Below, one piece after another: positions 34,715 to 45,224 of a stretch of DNA of 64,000 bases. The notes beneath the pieces were generated by a model. That model did no database searches. It was not told where the DNA came from and worked only from the letters and a program-made list of their open reading frames with translations. This DNA is from Gigaspora rosea (Eukaryota; Glomeromycota; Glomeromycetes; Diversisporales; Gigasporaceae). Numbering within the stretch: the first letter of the stretch is position 1; each line of letters begins with the position of its first letter. The translations under genes and the position numbers were made by a program. The stretch lies in contig QKWP01000699.1 of the NCBI GenBank assembly GCA_003550325.1, positions 104,703 to 168,702 on the forward strand, read 5' to 3'.

Positions 34715-37700
34715 TAGAGCTATTACTCGGGTCAGGTAACCTGTATGGGTCACCCGACCCGACGGGTCACGGGTCAGAAATTGACTTGACCCGGGTCAAA
34801 CGGATCAGAATTCAAAATAAGTAAAACTTGTTAAATTACACGATTATACATATCAATATCAATACATCATTATATATTGATAGACAACATATTAAATAGA
34901 ACACCTTTTTATTTTTTTTTTCATTCCTTTATCTCACCAAATAGAGCACATTTAACACAATTTGCGCAATTTTTCAGAGAGCATAGATAGCCAAGCATAT
35001 TAGAATATTTTCTAAAGTAAAAACATCTTAAACTCATTGTTATTTTCTTTGAGCTGGTTATCAAACCTTTAATTTGGCTGTAATAACTTTTATTTTCCTG
35101 CTTATATTCGGAACTAGATTGAATCATTATTCGGAACTAGATTGAATCAATCGAAAAATGCTATTCCAAGTTTTTATTAATAATAAGTATTTAACAATTC
35201 CTTATGTCCACAATTTCAAGATTAATAATTTACACGCATGATTCTTTAAATATTCAGGTGATTCCTTATATGTGCCTATAACCTTCGTAATATATTTAAT
35301 TGTATGTGTTTCATTATTTTTTTGTGTTATATGTCTCGATTTTTAAAATGTATTTACAATTTAATTTTAATAAATTTATTTAGATCCGTAAGTACTTCAT
35401 GTTTTTTATCTTGCCCAGCACTTGTTTACTAACTTAACTCCAGAGCTATTTGTCTAATTCAAATAATCATCTGTTATTAGATTCAATTCTTTTAAACTAT
35501 TTTAAGTATAAAAAATTTTTATTACCTAGTTAAAAACATGTGAAACAGGCCAAAGCTTTAGAGCTGACTTAAGAAGCAGAATTGATTCAACAAATTGCGT
35601 ATTAAGACTTGTTTTTTTTTCTATAATAGTAAGACCTGCAGAGGAAAAAGACGTTCGGGTGGCACCGACGTGGCCGGAATAGAAAGATACTTGCGAGCAA
35701 GGTTTGCAAGAATAGGATAATCGGATTTTTTTGATGCCCACCACTGAAGTATGTCTGTTTCGCTTGGAACCCTTGGTAGTAATAAATATGAATTGAATTC
35801 ACAGTTAACAATATCATCATCATCATTTTGATTTGAATTTTCTTGAAAACAATTGGATACGAGGTTAGAAAAAATGTCTTCGCAGTGCATTATATCATTA
35901 GGTGCTGAATCTGGTAAATTGTTTGTTTTATAATAATTCGTAGCTGATTCAAGATATTCAAAACGTGCATCTGAAATAGTTTGATGTTTTTCTTCTTCTG
36001 TAAATATTTGTATATCTTTAGTTCATGGGTCAAAAAAGGCAGCAAGTCGAATCGGTTTGGTTGGTTCTAAAAATCGTTCCTGTAGTGATTCACGAAGAAG
36101 ATTTCCAAATTTTTTAATACTATTATTATTTATTATCGTTATTGCACAATCAAGTTTTATTTTAATTAATAAAATTAATTGCAAACCATGCTTGGGAAAG
36201 TGTAGGATACTGCGAACCGGACAATTTTTTTGAAACAACTTTATAAGGAAACAATAATTTAACCAACTTAGCTACTTTTTCTCATTCATCTGATGACAAC
36301 TCTTTTTCTTCATAACTTCTTAGTGAACTATTATCGTTGAGTTCAGCTAAAAATGATTTATACCTGTACATTGCTGGCTTAAGAATCGTTAATCGTTTTA
36401 GCATATAAAACGTTGAATTTCACCTCGTCGAGACGTTACGAACTACAAAAAGAAAGTTATCCCATTCTTCTATTTCTATTTGTGCTTCTAAAAGAAATTG
36501 CTTTTGCTTAGGACTTCCGCTAAAATATGATACGACATCTCTATATTTTTTTATCAGATTAGTTATTTCGGGACATCCTTACAATGCATCGTTAATCGCA
36601 AGCTGTAGAGTATGACCAAAACAATGAACTTTATAAAAACCATACTTTTGCTTTAATGTTTCTAAACACAATTTGATATTTGACTTGTTATCAACTGTAC
36701 CACTAATAGTTATATGTTTAATTTTAAGGTTATTTAAAATTTCAATGATCTTATTTAAAAGACAATCGGCGGTATGGGGGTATGGGAGATACGAAATGTT
36801 ACCAGTTATTTCTTTTAGTTGAAAACTATCATTTATCCAATGTAAGGTAAGCCCGATATATGGATCACCATTATTCGACGTCCACATATCTGTGGTAAAA
36901 GAAACATAACCAATCTCAGCACTATTAAGCGCATACTCGCGAAGGTTTTGCAAAATCTTGTCCTCAGCATTAATAAGAATTTCTTTTAACCGGGCATTAC
37001 TAAGTACATTAGCCTGGGTATCGAGACCTTCAATTATTCTTTTAAATGCTTGTGATTGAATAATTGAAAATGGTTGAAGTTCTTCGACAATTAAAGCAAC
37101 TACGTTATTATCAAGATTTTTTTGTTTGGGATTATTAAATGAATATTTTTTAATTTTGCTAAATGATTGCATTATCGTTGGTTGAGAGAATTCTGGCATT
37201 ACAGAAAATTCGCAACTATTGTTACCATTTATTACAACCTTTACTCGGCCACTTTCTATCATGGCCTGTGAAATATGATGCTTGTTTCTTAAGTGGTGCC
37301 ATAAATTCGAAGTAGATCCATCTTTTAAATATTTTGTTCGTGGAATACAACTTTTATGACGACAAACCCAATACTCTGAATTATCAATTAATCTTGTCTC
37401 ATAAAATGCTTTAACAGGACTACCACCTGGCTTTTCAATTTTTTTTTCATCTTTTAACTACACCAGTTTGTGATAACACAGAGAACTGAATTGAATCTTC
37501 ATTACTATCTGTGTCATTAGATTCTAACCCATCCAAATTAAAATCTTCAGGCTTATCGAAATCTATATTTACAGGCTCACCCAAATCAACGTCCTCAGGC
37601 TCATCCAAATTAACGTCCTCAGGCTCATTCAAAACATCCTCAGACTCTAACACCATACTATCTAAATATTCATCGCCCATCGTTTATCTGCAACGACTTA

Positions 37701-38854
37701 TTGACCCTTGATAAATTAAATATTTTTTGAATGCTATAATAATTTAGATAAATTTTTATAAATACATGTTTGGTAATATACTTACAAGGTCCTAGTGAAC
37801 TTTAATAATTTTAATTCTATAAATAAAAAGCTTTGCTAATTACTTTTTCGCAATAAAACAGGATGAATAGTACTTGCAATTTTATTTGTTTGTAATAGTA
37901 AATTTGTAGCGGTTGTTTTTTTTTTATAAAGTTGGTAGTCTCAACTTGAAATCTTTAATGGATATAATTGGACTTTTATAATAGGCGCAAAGATACTACT
38001 GATGATCTATAGGTGTTAGAACCTTTGAAATGCTTACCAATTTGATTCTATAAACGTATATACATATAGCGCAGAAAATCTAAAACCATCATACTTTTCT
38101 CACAGCAGTTACATAAAATCAATAACTATATATGTATATGCGGTACAAGAAATCTAAGCCTTTGTTCTTTTCCCATACCAATTCCATAATATTGTTTGTC
38201 TGCAGGAAATTTAAAACTATTACTGGTATTCTTTTTTCTCACACCAATTCTATAGAAATAATAACATTAACCTGCTCTCATTATATATACGTAGAATGCA
38301 GGAATCCAAAACTGGACTTTTTTACTCTTTTTTCTAGACCAATTCCCATAAAATTAAAGCCTTAACGATTTTAGATAACTCACCAAACTTTATGCTTATC
38401 TAATTCAGCCCCAATTCATTAATAACACGGCTTTAACTGCTTCGTGAACGTACATACATATATATGTACTAAAAAATTTAGATATGTATAATTGAAGAAC
38501 TATTCATTGAAAAATACCTTCTTATAGACAATAATTTTGCTTAGCGTATTATTTTTATTTAGGGTTTTTTAATGAGTCGTATAACCCCAAAACAATCCTG
38601 ATCCTGCCAAAATCGATAACCTATAATGTGAGCCGATCAAAAATCATTGCCAAGGGGTTTTTTAATTTTTTTTTTTTTAGGAATAGACTATAACTAGCCT
38701 ATCACAATTTGCAAAGGTTACGTGTTGTATGTAGATGTTGCACCAATTTTAAAAAAACGATAAGTTTTCATATAACCTGTTGACCCAGGTCATAACCTGG
38801 ATCAAATATCTGACCTGCCCGGGTCATTATTTTCTGACCCGGGTAATAGCTCTA
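34715..38854 (-). mobile_element. Full-length hAT transposon, 4.14 kb
   Basis: Inverted ends: TAGAGCTATTACTCGGGTCA at left and TAGAGCTATTACCCGGGTCA read in from the right. The flanking 8-bp repeats are exact, CTTACAGA (34707-34714 and 38855-38862). GACCCG/CGGGTCA words cluster inside both ends (34730-34805, 38785-38845). It encodes a broken BED-finger hAT transposase on the minus strand. It is the only element here with both hAT ends and recognisable hAT transposase, and so anchors the hAT assignment of the small elements. Confidence 0.92.
35526..37680 (-). pseudogene. BED-finger hAT transposase, broken
   Basis: From 37680: an acidic N-terminus (EPEDVNLDEPEDVDLGEP). After a 1-nt frame change near 37450 comes a BED-type zinc finger, WVCRHKSC...LWHHLRNKHH. 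Next is an intact 227-codon stretch (37262-36579) with FTTDMWTSNNGDPYIGLTLH, the RNase H-like core start, and CFGHTLQLAINDAL. Further pieces follow: RDVVSYFSGSPKQKQFLLEA, and at 35890-35640 the hAT dimerisation block ILQWWASKKSDYPILANLAR then IPATSVPPERLF. There are at least four stops or frame changes. The role was cut-and-paste transposition of the surrounding element. Confidence 0.9.
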
Positions 38855-39352
38855 CTTACAGACCCACTGATGAAGAGAGAAAAAACTAAAATTACCCACT
38901 GAAAAATAACAAAGAACTACTGAAAGACTTGAACTCACTGACAAAGAGACCCACTAAGAATGAAAAATTATATACTAAAAAATAATAAAGAAAAACTACC
39001 GAAGGATGCTAAAAAGACAAATTACAAAATTACCCACCTAAAAATGACAAAGAACTACTAAAAGACTTAAAAACTCATCTAAAGACTGCTTCAACAATGA
39101 CTTTAGCAATGACTCCAATGATAACTCCAGTGATGACTCTAACAATGACTCTAGCAATGACTCTAGTAAGAAAATTTTAAACAACTAAAAAAAAAATATT
39201 TGCAGTTATTAAAAAAAAATAAAATAAAATAAAAATAAAATAAAAAAAAAATAAAAAATAATAAAAATAAATCATCTTATATGATCGCCAATCTCAAAAA
39301 TGATTGGTCAACTGCACTATGAGTTTATGTAGTATTTTATAATATCCAGACT

Positions 39353-39593
39353 TTTAAACCTCATATTATATCTTGTGACTTTAGTTAATCCAAATCAGGA
39401 TTCTGGCACACTCTTTTACTGTAGACTTTAATTGTAAATTACTGCCTATTTTAGGAATTAAGTCTGTTTTGTAGACATTCCAGGTTCCTGGATCCTGTGG
39501 TGTTTTAGTTTCCTAATTAGCTGGCTATTTCTACAAATTGCTGCTACTTGAATTTGAACTAGCAACCTTGCAATTTGAAACCTCAGAGCATAC
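39353..39593. other. Spacer
   Basis: No gene or repeat recognised. Confidence 0.35.
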
Positions 39594-40222
39594 CATATAT
39601 TCCTGAAAATAAGCTACCCCCTTGGTTTTGACCAAAAAATCTAAAAACTTGTTTCACCCGAAAATAAGCTACTTCGCTTTTTTCGATTTAGAACAATAAT
39701 AAAATTTTTTGTTCTGAAAATAAGCTACCCCTTTTGTTGTTGCCCAAATATCCGTAAATAGAAAAACAGATAATAGGTCGCACTAGTGCATATATACAAT
39801 AGTAAAAATAAAAAGTAAATTTTCGGTTATTTTATTTCTACCATTGCATATATATGCATACTTACTCCTGAAAACTATCTATCACTCCACCCTTTTACCA
39901 TTCAACCGCCTACTGAAAAAATCTATTTTCCCACCTATACACCTTATTAATTCTCACCTATCTGTAAAAAACCTAAATAAATAAACAAATAAACAAATAA
40001 ATAAAATAATAAATAAACGAATAAAGAATAAAAAAATTAAGTTATTAATAAAAAAAAATTAAAGTAAAATTTTAAAAAAAAAGAAAATTCTTAAAAAAAA
40101 AATATAGTAAATAAAAAAAAGAATGAAATATTTAATTCGTGATTCGCCTATAGATAATAGAAATCATATATGTAATATATAGTAAAAAGTGGGGATAAGT
40201 AAAGATAAGTTTTTTAGTAAAT

Positions 40223-40952
40223 GTTGGAATCTGGCTGTTCCTCCTTCTAAAAGTTTTTTTCTGACAAGTAAACTTTTAATGTGCATTTAATAAAAGTTGT
40301 AGAGCTAATTTTTCTGATTCCAATAGTAGTAAAATCATGAAAATTGACACAATATAGCATGAGATATAAGCATTTTAATTATCACAACTATATGTTTTTT
40401 CTTTGTTTATTTAAAAGAAAAAACATATAGTCATAAAAATTAAAATGCTCATTTCTCATAATATACTAGGTCAATTTTAATAGTTTTACTACCATTAGAA
40501 TCAGAAAAATTAGCTCTACAATGTTTATTAGATAAACATTAAAGGTTTAATTGACAGAAAAAAACTTTTAGAAGGAGGAACAGCCAGTATTGTACACAGA
40601 CATTGCCCTGCCAATTTTACAGACAGTCTGGGATGGGACGTCCGGGACATGTCTACAATATTGTTCTGATATGATATTGTACACGGACAATGTCTATCTA
40701 ATATTTAACTTTGTCCTTACTATGTCTGGGACATGTCCGCTGTTGTGGAATATACAGACCCTTAGTTTGGGTTATGTGATAATTTCCAGAGGATACAAAG
40801 AATTTTATTGGCTGGTTATCATGTGTTGATTAGCTAAACGTCCGGGACAAAAAAAATTCTGGGCGGACATGTCCTGAATATCCCGTTCTGGACTGTCCAC
40901 CGTCTGTGTCTATGTCTCATGACAACACTGGGAATAGCCAAATTCCTATATC
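40223..40952. mobile_element. Long foldback hAT-type MITE, interrupted
   Basis: Arms of ~170 bp form a near-perfect palindrome (GGAATCTGGCTGTTCCTCCT at left, inverted at right), flanked by TAGTAAAT at 40215-40222 and 40953-40960. The right arm's last bases are displaced by the element at 40585-40930. The 8-bp repeat suggests hAT. Confidence 0.75.
40585..40930. mobile_element. hAT-type MITE with GTCCGGGACATGTC words, 346 bp
   Basis: Ends CAGTATTGT and, inverted, CAGTGTTGT; flanks GGAACAGC (40577-40584) and GGAATAGC (40931-40938), 7 of 8 identical. GTCCGGGACA and GGACATGTCC recur inside. It is the youngest layer of a three-level nest. Confidence 0.8.
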
Positions 40953-41160
40953 TAGTAAATTAATATAGCAATTTGCTCTAAAATTTATTATGTAAATCCT
41001 ATTAATTATAGGCGAATCACGAATTAAAAATTAAATTAAATAAAAAAAAAATAATCAAAATAAAAAAATTTAATTTAAATTAATAACAAAAAAATTAAAG
41101 AAAAACGTTAGAAAAGAAAAATAAAAAATACCAGTAAAAATAAATAAAGGAAAAAAAAGT

Positions 41161-41161
41161 N
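41161..41161. other. Single undetermined base (N), likely assembly join
   Basis: The only N in the window, exactly at the junction of the two copies of the duplicated block. Confidence 0.9.
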
Positions 41162-42247
41162 AAATCTATTTTCCCACCTATACACCTTATTAATTCTCAC
41201 CCGTCCGTAAAAAACCTAAATAATAAACAAATAAATAAAATAAATAAATAAACGAATAAAGAATAAAAGAATTAAAGGTATTAATAAAAAAAATTAAAGT
41301 AAAATTTAAAAATAAAAGAAATTTACAAAAAATAAAAAAATATAGTACAGTTTGACCTCTCTATAGTTACACCCATATAGTCACACCTCTATATAAGCAC
41401 CCAATATTGTGCGACAGACTTAAAATATAGTAAAAAACCTCATTATAGTCACATATCACTTATAATCACTATCACCAAGAAATTTTATTTTTTTTATCCA
41501 TTTTATTAATAATAACCTCATTATATAGTCACCAATTTTCACTAAATATCGATTATAAAATCTGATTGGCCAATATTTATATTCATGTTTATTTAAATAT
41601 TCTATTAAAAATTCTTAAAGATTTGACAGCAAATAACTTTTGATCTAGCTGTCCGATTTGAATGAAACAACCACCAAAATGTTCGTCACGATGTGACAAT
41701 TCTAATGAGCCCAAACCCGTTAAAATTGAATCACACGCTCCTGAGATCGTTAAGGATTAGTTTTACTTTACATGTTTAAAAATTAATTAAATTTAAACAT
41801 CTGAGTGAAAAATTCTTAAAGATCCTAGCATTTTGTAATTAAATTTGGATGATTTTGGACTCTTTAGAATTGTCTTATTGAGTCAAACACTCTAATAGTT
41901 GTTTTATTCAAATTGGCCACTGGATCAATAGTTATTCACTATCAAACATTTTAAATTTTTAATAATTTCAAATATGCGCAAATATTTTATTGGCCTTTGG
42001 TCACATGACCATAACAAGGTATTTTATTTATAACCACACTTCTATACAATTACCAAAATAGGGTGCGATGGACTTGGTGATTATAGAGAGGTCAGACTGT
42101 AAATAAAAAAAAAGAATGAAATATTTAAAAATTAAATAAAAAAATAATCAAAATAAAAAAAACTTAATTTAAATTAATAACAAAATAAATTAAAGAAAAA
42201 CATTAGAAAAAAAAAACAGTAAAAATAAATAAAGGAAAAAAGTTAAA
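41162..42247. repeat. Duplicated block, copy 2 (with pogo-type insertion)
   Basis: Again starts AAATCTATTTTCCCACCTAT directly after the N. It lacks the TTAA insertion of copy 1 but carries its own insertion at 41348-42099. Confidence 0.85.
41348..42099. mobile_element. Pogo/Tigger-type MITE, 752 bp
   Basis: Ends CAGTTTGACCTCTCTATAGT and, inverted, CAGTCTGACCTCTCTATAAT, matching the CAGT...CTCTATA pattern of pogo-like Tc1/mariner elements. Flanked by TA on each side; copy 1 of the block has the uninterrupted site ATATAGTAAATAAA. No transposase frame is present. Confidence 0.88.
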
Positions 42248-42779
42248 CAAAAAACGATTTAAAAAAAGTTTAATAAAAGTAAAAAAAAAGTTAAAAAAGT
42301 TAAAAAAATGGTTAAAAAATTTAAAAAATAAAAAATTAATTAATGTAAAAAAAAAAAAAATTAAAAAAAAGTAATAGTAGCGATATAAAAATCACTTGTA
42401 AAATAAATAAAAAAAAATTTTTTATATTTTTATACACGGGGTTTCTCATACCAACATGTGCTTTATTAAAATAGTGCCAAATGTGGCATAAACACATTTT
42501 AATAATGCACATGCTGGTCTTTTAGAAATGTACATACGTATGTACGTGTGAAAAACCTGTTCACGCAAGTTTATATGCGTAAGAATTTTTTTTAAAAAAT
42601 AACTCCTAAAAATAAGCTACCCCCATGTTAACTATAGATTGCTTAAATCTTCTATATTCCGAAAATAAGCTACCCCTGATTTTTTAAGATCAAAATCGTC
42701 CAAAAAAAGGTAGCTTATTTTCGGGAATATATAGTAACTGCTATGCTATTGACTTTAAAGTAGTATATACAGTATACTA

Positions 42780-44490
42780 ATTAATAGTAATAGAAATATT
42801 AAAAGATTAGCAATAATTTATTTTGAAAGTAAAGAGAACAGATACAAAGCTTTGGCAACAAATACAAGCTATTACAACTTCAAGCTATACTACAGTACTA
42901 GTGAAAGGTTATAAGTACATATGTAAACATTTAAACAAGTTAAGAAAAACAATTAGTTGAGAAATAATCAGCATACTAAAGCAAAGGAGCAAAATATAAA
43001 AAGGCCAAGAAATAAAAGAAACAAAAGCAAAAAAAGTTCAAGAAAAAGAACTAATACAGTAGTATACAAATAACTAATTATACTTATAAATATAACTACT
43101 AGCAAGTACTACTCAGAAGTAAATCCAAAAAGATAAGTTAGTTGTTAGAAAGAAATAATAAATTCAAGAAAAAACTTAATACAAAAATAGACTCTGCACT
43201 TGCAAAATTTTAAATAGACTTGTACATCTTAAGAAAAAGACAAGTAGAAGCAAACAGAAGCTTTTTTAGTACTCCTTAAAGTTGCAAAAGTTGTACTAAA
43301 TAGAAAAGATAAAGTAGTATCTTATTGTTAGATTTTCAAACAATAGTACTACAAGTTGATAAAAAGATGAAAATTTCAAATACACAAGACTTTTATAATA
43401 AATAAGAGTAATTTAAAATTGTATATCATAATATAAATAGTTTGAAATACAATGGTATCAAGATTGAGAAAATAGAATAGATAAAGAAAAAACATATATA
43501 TAATTGGTTTGATAAAGACAAGTATAAATACAAAGAAAAAAAGTTTTTTAGTTCAAAAAGGCTCAAGGTTTTCTAGCTTTTGGGCAAGTACAAACACAAA
43601 GAAAAAAAGAGCTCAGGTATTAGTTTGCTGATTAGTAAAACATGAAAACCATATTTAGAAAAAGTCACAAGAGAAAATAAGTACCTAATAGAAGCAGTAT
43701 TTTATTTCAAGCAATTTAAACTAATATTTTTATTAGTTTATATTTCTCCAAATGATAAGTGCCAAGTAAAAAAAATACAATAACTGATTATCAAAAACTT
43801 GTAAACAAAACAGTGAAAATAGTGTAAAAGATTTTAATCATGTGGTTGACCCTATACTAAATAAAGAAATTTCAAAAATGACTATAAGAAAAAGAAACTT
43901 TTATTATACACATGGCTAAAGAATCAGAGTTACATAAACACATATATGAAAATAAAACCAGAGACAAGAATGTACACATGGCACAACTCAGAACAAAGCA
44001 CATGAATAGACCAGATCTGAATATCAAATTACTTATCAGATCTTGTTGTAGCAGAAATTGAGGACATAGCTCTGCTTATAGATAGTGATTACAATCTAGT
44101 TTGTATGAATATGCAAATTAGTTATATAGTAGCAAACACGAGCATAGCATAAAAAAACAATATTCCTGTATGATAAAGCTAGCTTAGAAAACTGGGATTC
44201 ATATGCAAGAGACCTACTTTCTTATCTTAGAAAAAAAGCATCAATTAGCCATTTGCTAAAAGAAGAAGAGGCAGGATCAAGGTTTTTTAAATACAATCTG
44301 GAATAGTCCAATATGAAGCACTCACAAAAGAAAAGTTTCAAATCTAGCAAAGTGCACTTGTATCAGAGTGCTACAACTTTAAACAAAATTGTCGCTCAGT
44401 GAGCAAACTTCAGCAAAAGGAAGTAAATGATTTTCTAGTCTCTAAATAGAATAGCATCTGGAAAAATTAACTAAGATATTTTGTTTTGTC
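42780..44490 (+). mobile_element. Decayed LINE with endonuclease-domain remnant
   Basis: Scattered frames on plus encode pieces of an AP-endonuclease-like (EEP) domain: FKLIFLLVYISPND at about 43720, MYTWHNSEQS at about 43970, and LVVAEIEDIALLIDSDYN near 44040-44095, followed by NWDSYARDLLSYLRKKASIS at about 44200. The order fits the region between the endonuclease and the reverse transcriptase of L1-like LINEs. I see no reverse transcriptase. Upstream (42800-43600) is A-rich and may be an ORF1 remnant. Many stops; old. Confidence 0.6.
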
Positions 44491-44495
44491 AATTT

Positions 44496-44588
44496 CCCCC
44501 TTTTCTATAGCACCTAGCCCATATACATTGCATGCGCAGCCTAGAATTTAGGGGTAATTAAGTTTTTCCCGAATATAAGAAAAGGGGG
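44496..44588. repeat. Short inverted repeat, 93 bp
   Basis: CCCCCTTTTCTATA pairs with TATAAGAAAAGGGGG; possible tiny MITE. Confidence 0.45.
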
Positions 44589-44629
44589 TAGTGATCGAAT
44601 AACGCATATACCATATACATTATGACATG

Positions 44630-44830
44630 TAGGAATAGGTTCGGTAGGTCATTTTTGGTCAAACTGTTTTACGGCCGTTAGCCATATTTTGTGATCCAAT
44701 GATCCGAATCGGATCTCATTGAAACGAATCAAATGGTACCAAAATCATCTGTTTTGGATCATTTGATCACAAGATATGGCTAACGGCCATAAAGCGATTG
44801 ACCAAAAATGACCGACCGTACCCATCCCTA
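44630..44830. mobile_element. Foldback MITE, ~200 bp
   Basis: The left arm begins TAGGAATAGGTTCGGTAGGT and the right arm read inward TAGGGATGGGTACGGTCGGT; pairing then continues over GTCATTTTTGGTCAA and GGCCGTTAGCCATAT almost to the centre. The TAG-type end suggests hAT, but the flanks do not match. Confidence 0.6.
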
Positions 44831-45224
44831 CCCACATACACGAGTTAAAAAATAGACGGGCCCATGGGCAAAACTTAATTGATATGATAGGCTACCGCTT
44901 TCTCATATCAATGCTCGAAGCCAGAGAACAGAGATAAAAAAACGCATGACTCTGATCATGAAGAAAATCTGGTTAATGTTATCTCCCGAAATGGTGAAAT
45001 CTATGATTGAGAGCACTATTTTTGTAGTAGCGTAGTACAGTTTTAAAGACAATTACATGTATGTCGTATACACCGTGCACAAATATTAAAAATACTTTAT
45101 TATTATTTTTCTACCTTATAACATCACTATCACGTACGTGTAATGCTAATCAGTCAAGAAAAAATTTTGATTTTCACATTTTATTTCTAAACTATAACTA
45201 TTGTTGAGTAATATCTTGAAGATT

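Larger units (their letters stand above)
33886..39352. mobile_element. Older inverted-repeat element hosting the hAT copy
   Basis: The left flank TTGGATGTTATTTTATGAAG and the right flank read inward, CTGGATATTATAAAATACTA, both lead to GACCAATCA, suggesting worn terminal repeats of one element. Its own body (33960-34714 and 38855-39290) is poly-A/T rich with degenerate repeats of ACAAAGAACTTACTCACC-like words. The hAT element at 34715-38854 interrupts it. Confidence 0.4.
40136..41023. mobile_element. TTAA-flanked (piggyBac-type) MITE, split by later insertions
   Basis: Inverted ends TTCGTGATTCGCCTATA, flanked by TTAA (40132-40135 and 41024-41027). Copy 2 of the block shows the empty site with a single TTAA (...GAATGAAATATTTAAAAATT). 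Without the nested insertions the element is about 150 bp. A TTAA target is the hallmark of piggyBac elements. Confidence 0.85.
39918..41160. repeat. Duplicated block, copy 1 (with TTAA-type insertion)
   Basis: Starts AAATCTATTTTCCCACCTAT and shares its outer parts with 41162-42247. Copy 1 contains the nested insertions at 40136-41023, which copy 2 lacks. Confidence 0.85.
39594..42733. mobile_element. AAAATAAGCTACC-ended element holding a nest of insertions
   Basis: The left end CATATATTCCTGAAAATAAG and the right end read inward, CTATATATTCCCGAAAATAAG, continue into CTACC. AAAATAAGCTACCCC recurs at 39600-39735 and 42605-42680, next to both ends only. The same family gave the small copy at 19390-19707. 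The interior holds a duplicated block and at least four nested insertions. No transposase is seen and no target duplication is clear. Confidence 0.6.

Noticed and set aside
42780-43600. Reverse transcriptase domain upstream of the endonuclease pieces
   Set aside because: I could not find a YxDD-type motif in any frame; only endonuclease-like pieces are supported.
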